From NCBI GenBank assembly GCA_963697285.1, contig CAVONI010000015.1, positions 10,897 through 74,896 on the forward strand: 64,000 nucleotides of DNA, in the 5' to 3' direction. The position numbers and the translations under genes are program-made. The notes below the pieces were generated by a model. It saw only the letters and a list, made by a program, of their open reading frames with translations, did not search any database and was not told where the DNA came from. The DNA is from JAEUQQ01 sp963697285. GTDB lineage: Bacteria > Acidobacteriota > Vicinamibacteria > Vicinamibacterales > JAFNAJ01. Position 1 is the stretch's first letter. Each line of letters starts with the position of its first letter. Of the stretch, positions 38,187 to 44,522 are shown piece by piece.

Positions 38187-38438
38187 GTGAACGTTTCACT
38201 GACACCCGAACTCACGAAGTTCGTCGAAGAGAAGGTCCAGAGCGGCCGGTACGCCGATGCCAGCGAGGTCGTGCGCGAGGGCCTGTGCCTGCTCAAGCGG
38301 AGCGACGAGATCCGCAGCACGCACCGCGCGCAGATCGAGAAGAACTGCAGCGATGCCGCTTCACACCGGCCCGCCGCCGTGCCGAAGCCCAGGACGGCGG
38401 CCAGGAAGGTCGCCAGGCCGAAAGCGAAGCCGCGCTAG
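38187..38438 (+). CDS. Orphan ParD-like ribbon-helix-helix antitoxin
   Basis: An 83-residue protein starting at GTG with GAGAGG upstream. Residues 1-45 match ParD/CopG antitoxins (NVSLTPELTKFVEEKV, GRYADASEVVREGLCLL), the ribbon-helix-helix DNA-binding part. The C-terminal 35 residues, where ParD would bind ParE, are replaced by a Lys/Arg/Pro/Ala-rich tail (ARKVARPKAKPR) like a nonspecific DNA-binding tail. No ParE/RelE-type toxin frame follows in the 84 bases before the next, convergent gene, nor precedes it. It may be a solitary DNA-binding protein. Confidence 0.7.
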   Translation: MNVSLTPELTKFVEEKVQSGRYADASEVVREGLCLLKRSDEIRSTHRAQIEKNCSDAASHRPAAVPKPRTAARKVARPKAKPR

Positions 38439-38522
38439 CCTCCGGCTGGTCTGCAGCGGACGTCGGAGCGTTCCGGCCGGGGCGCCACAGGGGTCTTCAT
38501 CCCCCGCCGCGCCCGGGCAGAC

Positions 38523-39404
38523 TCAGAACGCGGCGCCGAGCCCCAGCACGAACACCGGCTTGACGCTCTTGCCCCCGTTCAAGGCCTCGAGCGTATTGCC
38601 CAGGAACAGGACGTCGAGCCCGCCATGGACGTCCCACGTCGCCCCCTTCAGGAACGGCAGCGGCACGCTCGCGATGGCACCGACATCGACGTAGCCGAAC
38701 GTGTCATTGCTCGCGCCCTCGTAGTAGTCGTTGAGGCTCAGGCCCACCTTCAGCGGGAAGGCGAGGCTGATCGGGGCGGCGAGCGCGACCACCGGCCGCA
38801 CGCTCAACTCCATGTACGTTCCCTCGTTGGCCCCGCCGTCGGCCTGCCCGTCGAGCTCGAAGGCGACGAGCACCTTCGGCGAGAAGGGCAGCCTGGATCC
38901 GCTGTCGTCGTAGCCCACGCTGAACGCGATCTCCTGCACGGTGCTGAAGCGATCGTTCGGGCTGGTGTACGACGTGTACAGGGCCCCGGGTTTCCAGTGG
39001 CCCAGGGTGAAGGTCGCCCCGGCATACATGTCGTGCTCGTACCACGTGCTCGTCGGGCCCGAATGCACGCTGCTCCATGTGCCGAGGTTGGCGACCACGC
39101 TCTTCAGGGCGCCATCACCGCTCATCACGGTCAGGCCCAGGTCGGCCAGCGGCTGTGTGACGAGCCCGTGGTCCTCCTGGTAGATCCCGCGGAACATGTA
39201 GGCGCTCGCGAAATCGATCGACGCGGCGACGGTGGCACGCCTTGGCGCAGGAGCCTGGGGTGCGGCGACGGGCGACGGCGTCTGCGCCGCGCGCTCGCCG
39301 GTCGTGGCCGGTGGCTGTTGCGCGACGGCGCCGCCTGGCATCGTGCCAGTCACGAGTGCAACGAGGGCGAACGCGCCCCATCCGAGCCGGTGGTGCATCG
39401 ACAT
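38523..39404 (-). CDS. TorF-type putative porin
   Basis: A 293-residue outer-membrane protein. Signal peptide (cut near AVAQQ), a Pro/Ala/Gln linker and a barrel that opens with SIDFASAYMFRGIYQED, the hallmark of the TorF/Gcw_chp family, and closes with VLGLGAAF. GGAGGA lies 10 bases before the ATG. A sigma-54 promoter sits 28-43 bases upstream of the start, and the next gene upstream on the same strand is a sigma-54 activator, so nitrogen- or stress-linked induction is likely. Transported solute unknown. Confidence 0.8.
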   Translation of the reverse strand: MSMHHRLGWGAFALVALVTGTMPGGAVAQQPPATTGERAAQTPSPVAAPQAPAPRRATVAASIDFASAYMFRGIYQEDHGLVTQPLADLGLTVMSGDGALKSVVANLGTWSSVHSGPTSTWYEHDMYAGATFTLGHWKPGALYTSYTSPNDRFSTVQEIAFSVGYDDSGSRLPFSPKVLVAFELDGQADGGANEGTYMELSVRPVVALAAPISLAFPLKVGLSLNDYYEGASNDTFGYVDVGAIASVPLPFLKGATWDVHGGLDVLFLGNTLEALNGGKSVKPVFVLGLGAAF

Positions 39405-39431
39405 CTGTGCAGTTCCTCCGACCGGAAGGAC

Positions 39432-39447
39432 TGCAATGCCATGGCCA
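39432..39447 (-). promoter_or_regulatory. Sigma-54 promoter of the TorF-type porin gene
   Basis: Read leftward the site is TGGCCATGGCATTGCA: TGGC of the -24 box and a full TTGCA -12 box with exact spacing of GG and GC. Transcription would begin near 39420, 16 bases before the ATG, leaving room for the GGAGGA ribosome site. The rest of 39405-39740 holds no gene. Confidence 0.65.
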
Positions 39448-39740
39448 ACGACTCCCCGCGCGCGTGCGGGCGGCAGTGTTGCAGGATTCGTGCGGTAACT
39501 CGGTCGGTGACTCGCGTGCGTGGCGGGCGTCGCGCGCAGGATCACGGACGACAGAAGTGTGCCGGTGCATCATCACTGCGACGTTTTTGTCTGACTCACG
39601 CCGTGGCGACCCGCGGTGGTGTTGCTCATGAAAAGAGTCCGACACGGACAGAATCGCTTGTCGAGCCACCGTGGACTCTTGTGGATCCGACAGGAATGTC
39701 GGATGCGGTCTGACGCACCCACAAGCCTGTGACCCTGGCG

Positions 39741-41291
39741 TCAGGATGGCGGGACTGCCGCCGCCTGCTTGACCCGCCGCACGTCGATGCGATGCTGCCG
39801 GATCTTGTAGCTGAGGATCCGCTCGGTCGTCGCCAGCAGCCGGGCGGCGCGGGCCTGGTTGCCACGGGTCGTCTTGAGGGCGTCGAGAATCAGGTCTTTC
39901 TCGTAGGCATCCACCGCCGCCGCCAGCGACGAGCAGCCGATCGTGCCAGACGCTTCGGCGGTCTGGAGTGACGGCGGCAGGTGGTGCGCGTGGACGACCT
40001 GCCCGTCTGACGCCAGCACCGCGCGCTCGAGGGCGTTCTCGAGTTCGCGCACGTTGCCTGGCCAGTGATACGCCATGAGCATGTCGATCGCGGGCGTCGC
40101 AATCCGCTTCACCGGCCGGCGGTGCTCGCGCGAGAAGCGTTCGAGGAAGTGATCGACGAGCATGAGCAGGTCTGACTTCCGCTCGCGCAGCGGCGGCACG
40201 AAGATCGAGAAGACGTTCAGGCGGTAGTAGAGATCCTGCCTGAAGGTGCCCGCCGCGATCGCCTGCTCCATGTCCTTGTTCGTGGCGGCGATCAGGCGCA
40301 CGTCGACCTTGATGGTCTCGGTCCCCCCGAGCCGCTCCACCTCGCGTTCCTGCAGCACGCGCAGCAGCTTGACCTGTGTCGTGGGGTTGATCTCGCCGAT
40401 CTCGTCGAGGAACAGCGTCCCGCCGTCCGCGAGCTCGAACCGGCCCTTCTTCCGGGCGTCGGCGCCCGTGAACGCCCCCTTCTCGTAGCCGAACAGCTCC
40501 GACTCGATGAGGCTGTCGGGCAACGCGGCGCAACTCACCCTGACGAACGGCCTGGTCGCGCGCGGGGAGTTGTAGTGGATGGCGTGTGCGATCAGTTCCT
40601 TGCCGGTGCCCGACTCGCCGCGGACCAGGACCGTGGTGTTCGTCGAGGCGACCTGTGCGACCTGCTCGAACATGTGCCGCACCGGACCGCTGGTCCCGAT
40701 GATCGACGAGAACTCGTATCGATCGCGAAGCTCCTGCCGCAGGTGCGTGTTCTCGGCCTCGAGACGGCGACGGTCGTCTGCGGCGAGGCGGTGGATGCGC
40801 ACGCCCTGCACCACCAGGGAGGCGACGATGCTGAGGAGGGCGGCCTCGCGGTCGTAGTCGCGCTCCGGGACGTACCGCAGGTCGACCGCGAGCGTGCCGA
40901 TCGCGCGCCGGTTCAGGAGGAGCGGCACGCAGATGAACGTCAGCTCGGTCTTCGCCAGTTCGGGGCGCCGCGCCGCCCGCCGCAGGAGGGTGGGCTCGCG
41001 GCTCATCTGCGCGACGACCACCGGTCGTCCACTGTCGGCCACGCGGCCGACGATGCCTTCGCCGAGCGCATAGCGGACGCCGAGGGCACGCGGGTCGTAG
41101 CGGTGTGCGGCTTCGATGACGAGGTGTCGGTCGTGCAGCAGCGCGATCTGGCTGCGGACGGCGCCGTGGCGTTCGGCCAGCAGGTCGAGCACGTGCTGCA
41201 TGGCGACCTTGAGGTTCAGGGTACCCGAGAGTGCCTGGGTGATGTCGACGAGGGTTGCCAGCCGCTGCATCTCGTCCTTGTTGCTTTTCAC
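39741..41291 (-). CDS. NifA-like sigma-54-dependent activator (GAF-AAA+-HTH)
   Basis: A 516-residue regulator. The N-terminal GAF domain (about 5-165) has the NifA-type opening MQRLATLVDITQALSGTLNLK, then a short linker, the AAA+ domain with Walker A GESGTGKE, GAFTGA, Walker B LFLDEIGEI, RLNVFSIFVPPLRER, and a Fis-type HTH (RAARLLATTERILSYKIRQH). The GTG at 41291 gives the usual N terminus; an ATG at 41270 is possible. No nif gene is in view; divergent amtB and the downstream sigma-54 porin promoter make a nitrogen-response role more likely than nitrogen fixation. Confidence 0.87.
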   Translation of the reverse strand: MKSNKDEMQRLATLVDITQALSGTLNLKVAMQHVLDLLAERHGAVRSQIALLHDRHLVIEAAHRYDPRALGVRYALGEGIVGRVADSGRPVVVAQMSREPTLLRRAARRPELAKTELTFICVPLLLNRRAIGTLAVDLRYVPERDYDREAALLSIVASLVVQGVRIHRLAADDRRRLEAENTHLRQELRDRYEFSSIIGTSGPVRHMFEQVAQVASTNTTVLVRGESGTGKELIAHAIHYNSPRATRPFVRVSCAALPDSLIESELFGYEKGAFTGADARKKGRFELADGGTLFLDEIGEINPTTQVKLLRVLQEREVERLGGTETIKVDVRLIAATNKDMEQAIAAGTFRQDLYYRLNVFSIFVPPLRERKSDLLMLVDHFLERFSREHRRPVKRIATPAIDMLMAYHWPGNVRELENALERAVLASDGQVVHAHHLPPSLQTAEASGTIGCSSLAAAVDAYEKDLILDALKTTRGNQARAARLLATTERILSYKIRQHRIDVRRVKQAAAVPPS

Positions 41292-41294
41292 GCC

Positions 41295-41421
41295 GCAAAG
41301 TGTATCGCGCAAAGTGACAAACGAGCGACAAATTTGTCGCTTAGTAGTGTCTATGACGCCATTTTGTGCATTTGCGTGCGTTGATAATTGCACAATGAGC
41401 GTGTTTTGAAATACACTTTGC
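41295..41421. promoter_or_regulatory. Set of inverted repeats between the NifA-like gene and amtB
   Basis: The 184-base divergent gap carries a perfect 18-base palindrome AGCGACAAATTTGTCGCT (41324-41341), an 11-base inverted pair GCAAAGTGTAT (41295-41305) and ATACACTTTGC (41411-41421), a related GCAAAGTGACA at 41309-41319, and TTGTGCA/TGCACAA arms (41364-41370, 41389-41395). They are probably operator sites shared by the two divergent promoters. Confidence 0.6.
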
Positions 41422-41475
41422 AATCTCAAGCCGGGCAAACAAGCCCATCATGCCCGCCAGGGTGGAGCAGGAGCA

Positions 41476-43122
41476 ATGAATCAGGCCGATACCGCGTGGA
41501 TGCTGGTCGCAACAGCCCTGGTGCTGCTGATGACCCCCGCACTGGGCTTCTTCTACGGAGGCCTCGTGCGCTCGAAGAACGCCCTCAACACCATGATGAT
41601 GAGCTTCGTCTCGCTCGGCGTCGTCGGCGTCGCGTGGGCGCTGGTCGGGTACTCGCTGGCGTTCGCCCCGGGGAACGCGCTCATCGGTGACCTCTCGCGC
41701 GCGCTCCTGCGCAACGTGGGCCTCGACGCCCAGGGCACGATTCCCCACGTGCTCTTCATGTCGTACCAGGGCACCTTCGCCATCATCACCGCCGCCCTGA
41801 TCTCGGGCGCCGTGGTCGAGCGGATGCGCTTCAACGCCTACATGCTCTTCATCGCGCTCTGGGCGCTCGTGGTCTACGCCCCCGTCGCGCACTGGGTCTG
41901 GGGCGGCGGCTGGCTCGCAGGGCTCGGCGCCCTCGACTTCGCAGGCGGCACGGTCGTCCACGTCAACGCGGGCGTGGCGGCGCTCGTCGCGGCCCTGCTC
42001 CTCGGCCGGCGCAAGGATTACGCGCGGCAGGCCATCCTGCCGCACAACGTGCCGTTCTCGCTGCTGGGGGCCGGATTGCTCTGGTTCGGCTGGTTCGGGT
42101 TCAACGCCGGCAGCGCGCTGTCGGCCTCCCCGTCGGCCGCCCTCGCCTTCACGACCACGTTCCTGGCACCCATGGGGACGCTGCTCGTCTGGTCGCTGCT
42201 CGACCTGCGCCGCAGCCAGCGCGTCACGGCCGTCGGCGCCGCAACAGCCATCGTCGTCGGGTTGGTGGCGGTGACGCCTGCCGCCGGCTTCGTGAGCCCC
42301 ATCAGCGCCCTGGCCATCGGCGCGCTCGCGGCCCCGCCCTCCTACTTTGCACTCCTCTGGCGGGCGCGGACGCGCGTAGACGACTCGCTTGACGTCGTTG
42401 CGGCGCACGGCCTCGGCGGCGTGGTCGGGGCGCTGCTCACGGGCGTGTTCGCCGAGAAGGCCTGGAACAACACCGCCGACGGATTGCTGTTCGGCAACCC
42501 GGCGCAGTTCGGCGTCCAGATCGTCGCCGTGCTCGCCACGGTGATTTACAGCGGTGCCGCAACCTTCGTGCTGCTCAAGCTCGTCGGGCTGATCGTGCCC
42601 CTGCGTGTCGGGACCAACGACGAGGGTCTCGGCATGGATGTGAGCCAGCACGGCGAAGAAGCCTATGCCGATGGTGAGGGCGCCATCCTGGTGCTGCCGT
42701 CCCGCGTCGACGGCACTCGCCTCGGCACCCATCGTGGAAGGACGGTCAGCATGAAGCTCGTCGTCGCCATCGTTCGTCCGGATCGGCTCGGCACCGTGCT
42801 CGAGGCGCTGTTCGACGCGGAAGTATCGGGCCTCACCATCGGCCGCGTGCAGGGGCACGGCGGCGAACGCGAGCACGTCGAGACCTATCGCGGCACGACC
42901 GTGAAGATGGAGATGTCAGAGAAGGTGCGTCTCGAGATCGGCGTCTCGGATCACTTCGTCGACGCCACGGTGCAGGCCATCCTGCGCGGTGCACGCACGG
43001 GCGAAGTCGGCGACGGCAAGATCTTCGTCCTGCCCGTCGAGAAGGTCTACCGCATCAGGACGGGCGAGGAGGACCAGGCCGCCGTCACCCCCGTGCAACG
43101 AGTATTCGAGGGGAAGGCCTGA
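41476..43122 (+). CDS. amtB: Ammonium transporter AmtB joined in frame to a P-II (GlnK) domain
   Basis: One 548-residue open frame. Residues 1-400 are an AmtB channel with eleven helices and both pore His residues (VVHVNAG and AAHGLGG). After HGEEAY and a linker, residues 426-540 are a P-II protein (MKLVVAIVRPDRL, T-loop Tyr in ETYRG, TGEVGDGKIFVLPVEKVYRIRTGEE). P-II normally binds and blocks AmtB when nitrogen is ample. The P-II part starts at an ATG (42751) with its own GGAAGGA site, and another frame of the AmtB tail ends in a TGA overlapping it as ATGA. Given the indels elsewhere, amtB and glnK could be separate, overlapping genes. Confidence 0.88.
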   Translation: MNQADTAWMLVATALVLLMTPALGFFYGGLVRSKNALNTMMMSFVSLGVVGVAWALVGYSLAFAPGNALIGDLSRALLRNVGLDAQGTIPHVLFMSYQGTFAIITAALISGAVVERMRFNAYMLFIALWALVVYAPVAHWVWGGGWLAGLGALDFAGGTVVHVNAGVAALVAALLLGRRKDYARQAILPHNVPFSLLGAGLLWFGWFGFNAGSALSASPSAALAFTTTFLAPMGTLLVWSLLDLRRSQRVTAVGAATAIVVGLVAVTPAAGFVSPISALAIGALAAPPSYFALLWRARTRVDDSLDVVAAHGLGGVVGALLTGVFAEKAWNNTADGLLFGNPAQFGVQIVAVLATVIYSGAATFVLLKLVGLIVPLRVGTNDEGLGMDVSQHGEEAYADGEGAILVLPSRVDGTRLGTHRGRTVSMKLVVAIVRPDRLGTVLEALFDAEVSGLTIGRVQGHGGEREHVETYRGTTVKMEMSEKVRLEIGVSDHFVDATVQAILRGARTGEVGDGKIFVLPVEKVYRIRTGEEDQAAVTPVQRVFEGKA

Positions 43123-43132
43123 CGCGTAGGAA

Positions 43133-43182
43133 AATCACTCCCGGCGTGTTTTCGCCCTGGGCAAATCACTCCGGGAGTGATC
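43133..43182. repeat. Paired palindromic repeat, copy B
   Basis: Two 19-base near-palindromes, 43133-43151 and 43164-43182, matching AATCACTCC-GGAGTGATT, with 12 bases between, in the gap between convergent amtB and the lasso-B2-like gene. Same layout as copies A and C. Confidence 0.75.
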
Positions 43183-43183
43183 T

Positions 43184-43600
43184 TCAGCGGATACCAGGCT
43201 CGAGGGGCGTGAAGCCCGGTCGGCCGTCCTCGCCGATCACGACCTCGCCGTCGCATTCGAGCCAGCCGTGCGCTTCGATGGCTGCGCCCTCACGGCGCAC
43301 GCCGAGGCGCACGAAGCTGCCGTGGCCCAGGCGCGCCAGCAGGATGCGGCCCGCCAGCGCCCGGACGAGGCACGTCGCCGCCGGCACGAAACGCGCGGCA
43401 CTGTCGATCGCGCGGGCGGCGACACGGGCCGGCAATGGCGATCGCGTCGCTCGCACGCGGGCGACGCGGTCGGTCACCGCCACCACGCGGCGATACGGCA
43501 ACGCCCACAACATCGCGCGGACGACCAGCAGCAGCGCCCACGCGGGCACCAGCAAGTGAGCGTGTGGCCTGGGCGTCACGGCGGGTCCGTCAGTCGGCAC
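43184..43600 (-). CDS. Lasso peptide B2-like transglutaminase-fold protein, orphan
   Basis: A 138-residue protein (131 if the GTG at 43579 is used). The N-terminal third is hydrophobic (LLVPAWALLLVVRAMLWALP). The rest matches the transglutaminase-core3 domain of lasso peptide leader proteases (B2): Cys in AATCLVRAL, His in EAHGWLECDG and the closing VIGEDGRPGFTPL. In lasso clusters B2 cleaves the precursor leader with help from a PqqD-like B1 and a cyclase. I find neither of these nor a convincing precursor nearby. It may act alone in another peptide-processing role. Confidence 0.72.
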   Translation of the reverse strand: MPTDGPAVTPRPHAHLLVPAWALLLVVRAMLWALPYRRVVAVTDRVARVRATRSPLPARVAARAIDSAARFVPAATCLVRALAGRILLARLGHGSFVRLGVRREGAAIEAHGWLECDGEVVIGEDGRPGFTPLEPGIR

Positions 43601-43689
43601 ATCGTGCGCCGCACCATCGTGTCGAGCAACCGCCCGAGCGTGGCTTCGGGATCACTCGTGCGCCGGGTGATCGTGCGCAGAGCAGGCAC
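43576..43689 (-). CDS. Possible 37-residue small ORF before the B2-like gene
   Basis: A GTG-started frame whose TGA overlaps the alternative GTG start of the B2-like gene as GTGA, a layout typical of translational coupling. The product is Arg/Thr-rich with no hydrophobic or Cys motif. It does not fit a lasso precursor: after the candidate Thr-Leu-Gly the acid residue sits at ring position 5, not 7-9. Coding status is uncertain. Confidence 0.25.
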   Translation of the reverse strand: MPALRTITRRTSDPEATLGRLLDTMVRRTMCRLTDPP

Positions 43690-43714
43690 GGCTCAATTGT
43701 GGCACGGTGCGACG

Positions 43715-44377
43715 TCAGCGAGGTGCGGCGATCAGCAATCGGTTCTTTGGCGTGATCGCCGCGGGAATGGCCTGCGTCCAGATCCGGTAGCCGTGCGTCT
43801 CGAGGCGAATGGCGCGCAGGATGTCGATCGCGAGCGCGTGGTCGACCCAGCCTGACAACGCGCCCGCATCGCACGTCGCACGCTCGTGACAGCACGGCAG
43901 GACGGCGACGCGCGCCCGCGCAGCGACCGCACGATCGACAACGCGATCGGTCAGGTCGCCACACGCGTGGCTCGAGACGACGAGGTCGCCTGGCAGGATC
44001 TCGACATCCTCGAGGGATGCCGACACGAAGGCGACACGGCCGGCGAGCCGCGGCCAGGCCTCGGCGAGGGCCGCGTGCACGCGCGCCCCGGATGCCGGGA
44101 TCTCGGTGTCGACGACCAGCGCGTCTGGCGACGAGTTGTCGAGCAGCAGCATCACCTGCGCAAGCAGGCCATGCCCGCCTCCGAGGTCCACCACGCGGCC
44201 GCCGCGCAACAGACGTCGCACTCGCCGCGCCATCTCCCACGACTCGAAGAGCTCCTTCCGGGGCAGGCACCCGGCGCGACAGACGGCCCGGCCGAGGCGA
44301 TCGAACAGCGTCTCGCCAGCGAACCGGGCGAGATCGTGATCGGTCAGTCGTGCGCGAGAGGACGGCGAGAACGGCAT
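43715..44377 (-). CDS. SAM-dependent methyltransferase-like protein
   Basis: A 220-residue protein with a class I methyltransferase fold: motif I VVDLGGGHGLLA (about 62-73), the acidic end of strand 2 (VVDTEIP) and LVVSSHACGDLTD near motif IV. The last includes the His-x-Cys-Gly-Asp arrangement seen in the Methyltransf_32 group, together with VLPCCHE, so it may bind a metal or act on RNA or protein. The ATG at 44377 is the first of the frame that gives a full domain. It precedes the B2-like gene on the same strand with a 114-base gap. Confidence 0.7.
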   Translation of the reverse strand: MPFSPSSRARLTDHDLARFAGETLFDRLGRAVCRAGCLPRKELFESWEMARRVRRLLRGGRVVDLGGGHGLLAQVMLLLDNSSPDALVVDTEIPASGARVHAALAEAWPRLAGRVAFVSASLEDVEILPGDLVVSSHACGDLTDRVVDRAVAARARVAVLPCCHERATCDAGALSGWVDHALAIDILRAIRLETHGYRIWTQAIPAAITPKNRLLIAAPR

Positions 44378-44412
44378 GGCCGAGCGTAGCAGGTCGCGGC
44401 CCTGATGCGGGC

Positions 44413-44476
44413 GTAGGGGCCGCGCCCCCGCGCGGCCCGGGTGAAGACGTAGGGGCCGCGCCCCCGCGCGGCCCGA
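44413..44476. repeat. Two dispersed hairpin repeats in tandem
   Basis: Copies at 44413-44440 and 44449-44476, each with the GGGCCGCGC stem, CCCC loop and GCGCGGCCC stem, 8 bases apart. They lie between the divergent methyltransferase and kinase genes, just upstream of the kinase promoter. Confidence 0.85.
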
Positions 44477-44503
44477 CACGCCCCCGTCCCGTGCGCCTTC
44501 GCC

Positions 44504-44509
44504 TATAAT
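44504..44509 (+). promoter_or_regulatory. TATAAT -10 box just before the kinase start
   Basis: A perfect TATAAT ends 13 bases before the ATG at 44523, so the transcript would start about 6 bases before the codon with no room for a ribosome site. No good -35 is visible. Confidence 0.5.
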
Positions 44510-44522
44510 TCCGCACTCGCAC

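Noticed and set aside
39115..41331. A 738-codon leftward frame overlapping the NifA-like gene
   Set aside because: Arg/Pro-rich shadow of the activator in another frame, with no recognisable domain.
41292..41475. A sigma-54 promoter for amtB
   Set aside because: I looked for GG-N10-GC with TTGC on both strands; candidates near TTGCA lack the -24 GG at the right distance.
43576..43689. The small ORF as a lasso precursor
   Set aside because: It has Thr-Leu-Gly, but the only acid residue after the Gly is at position 5, not 7-9 as needed for the ring.
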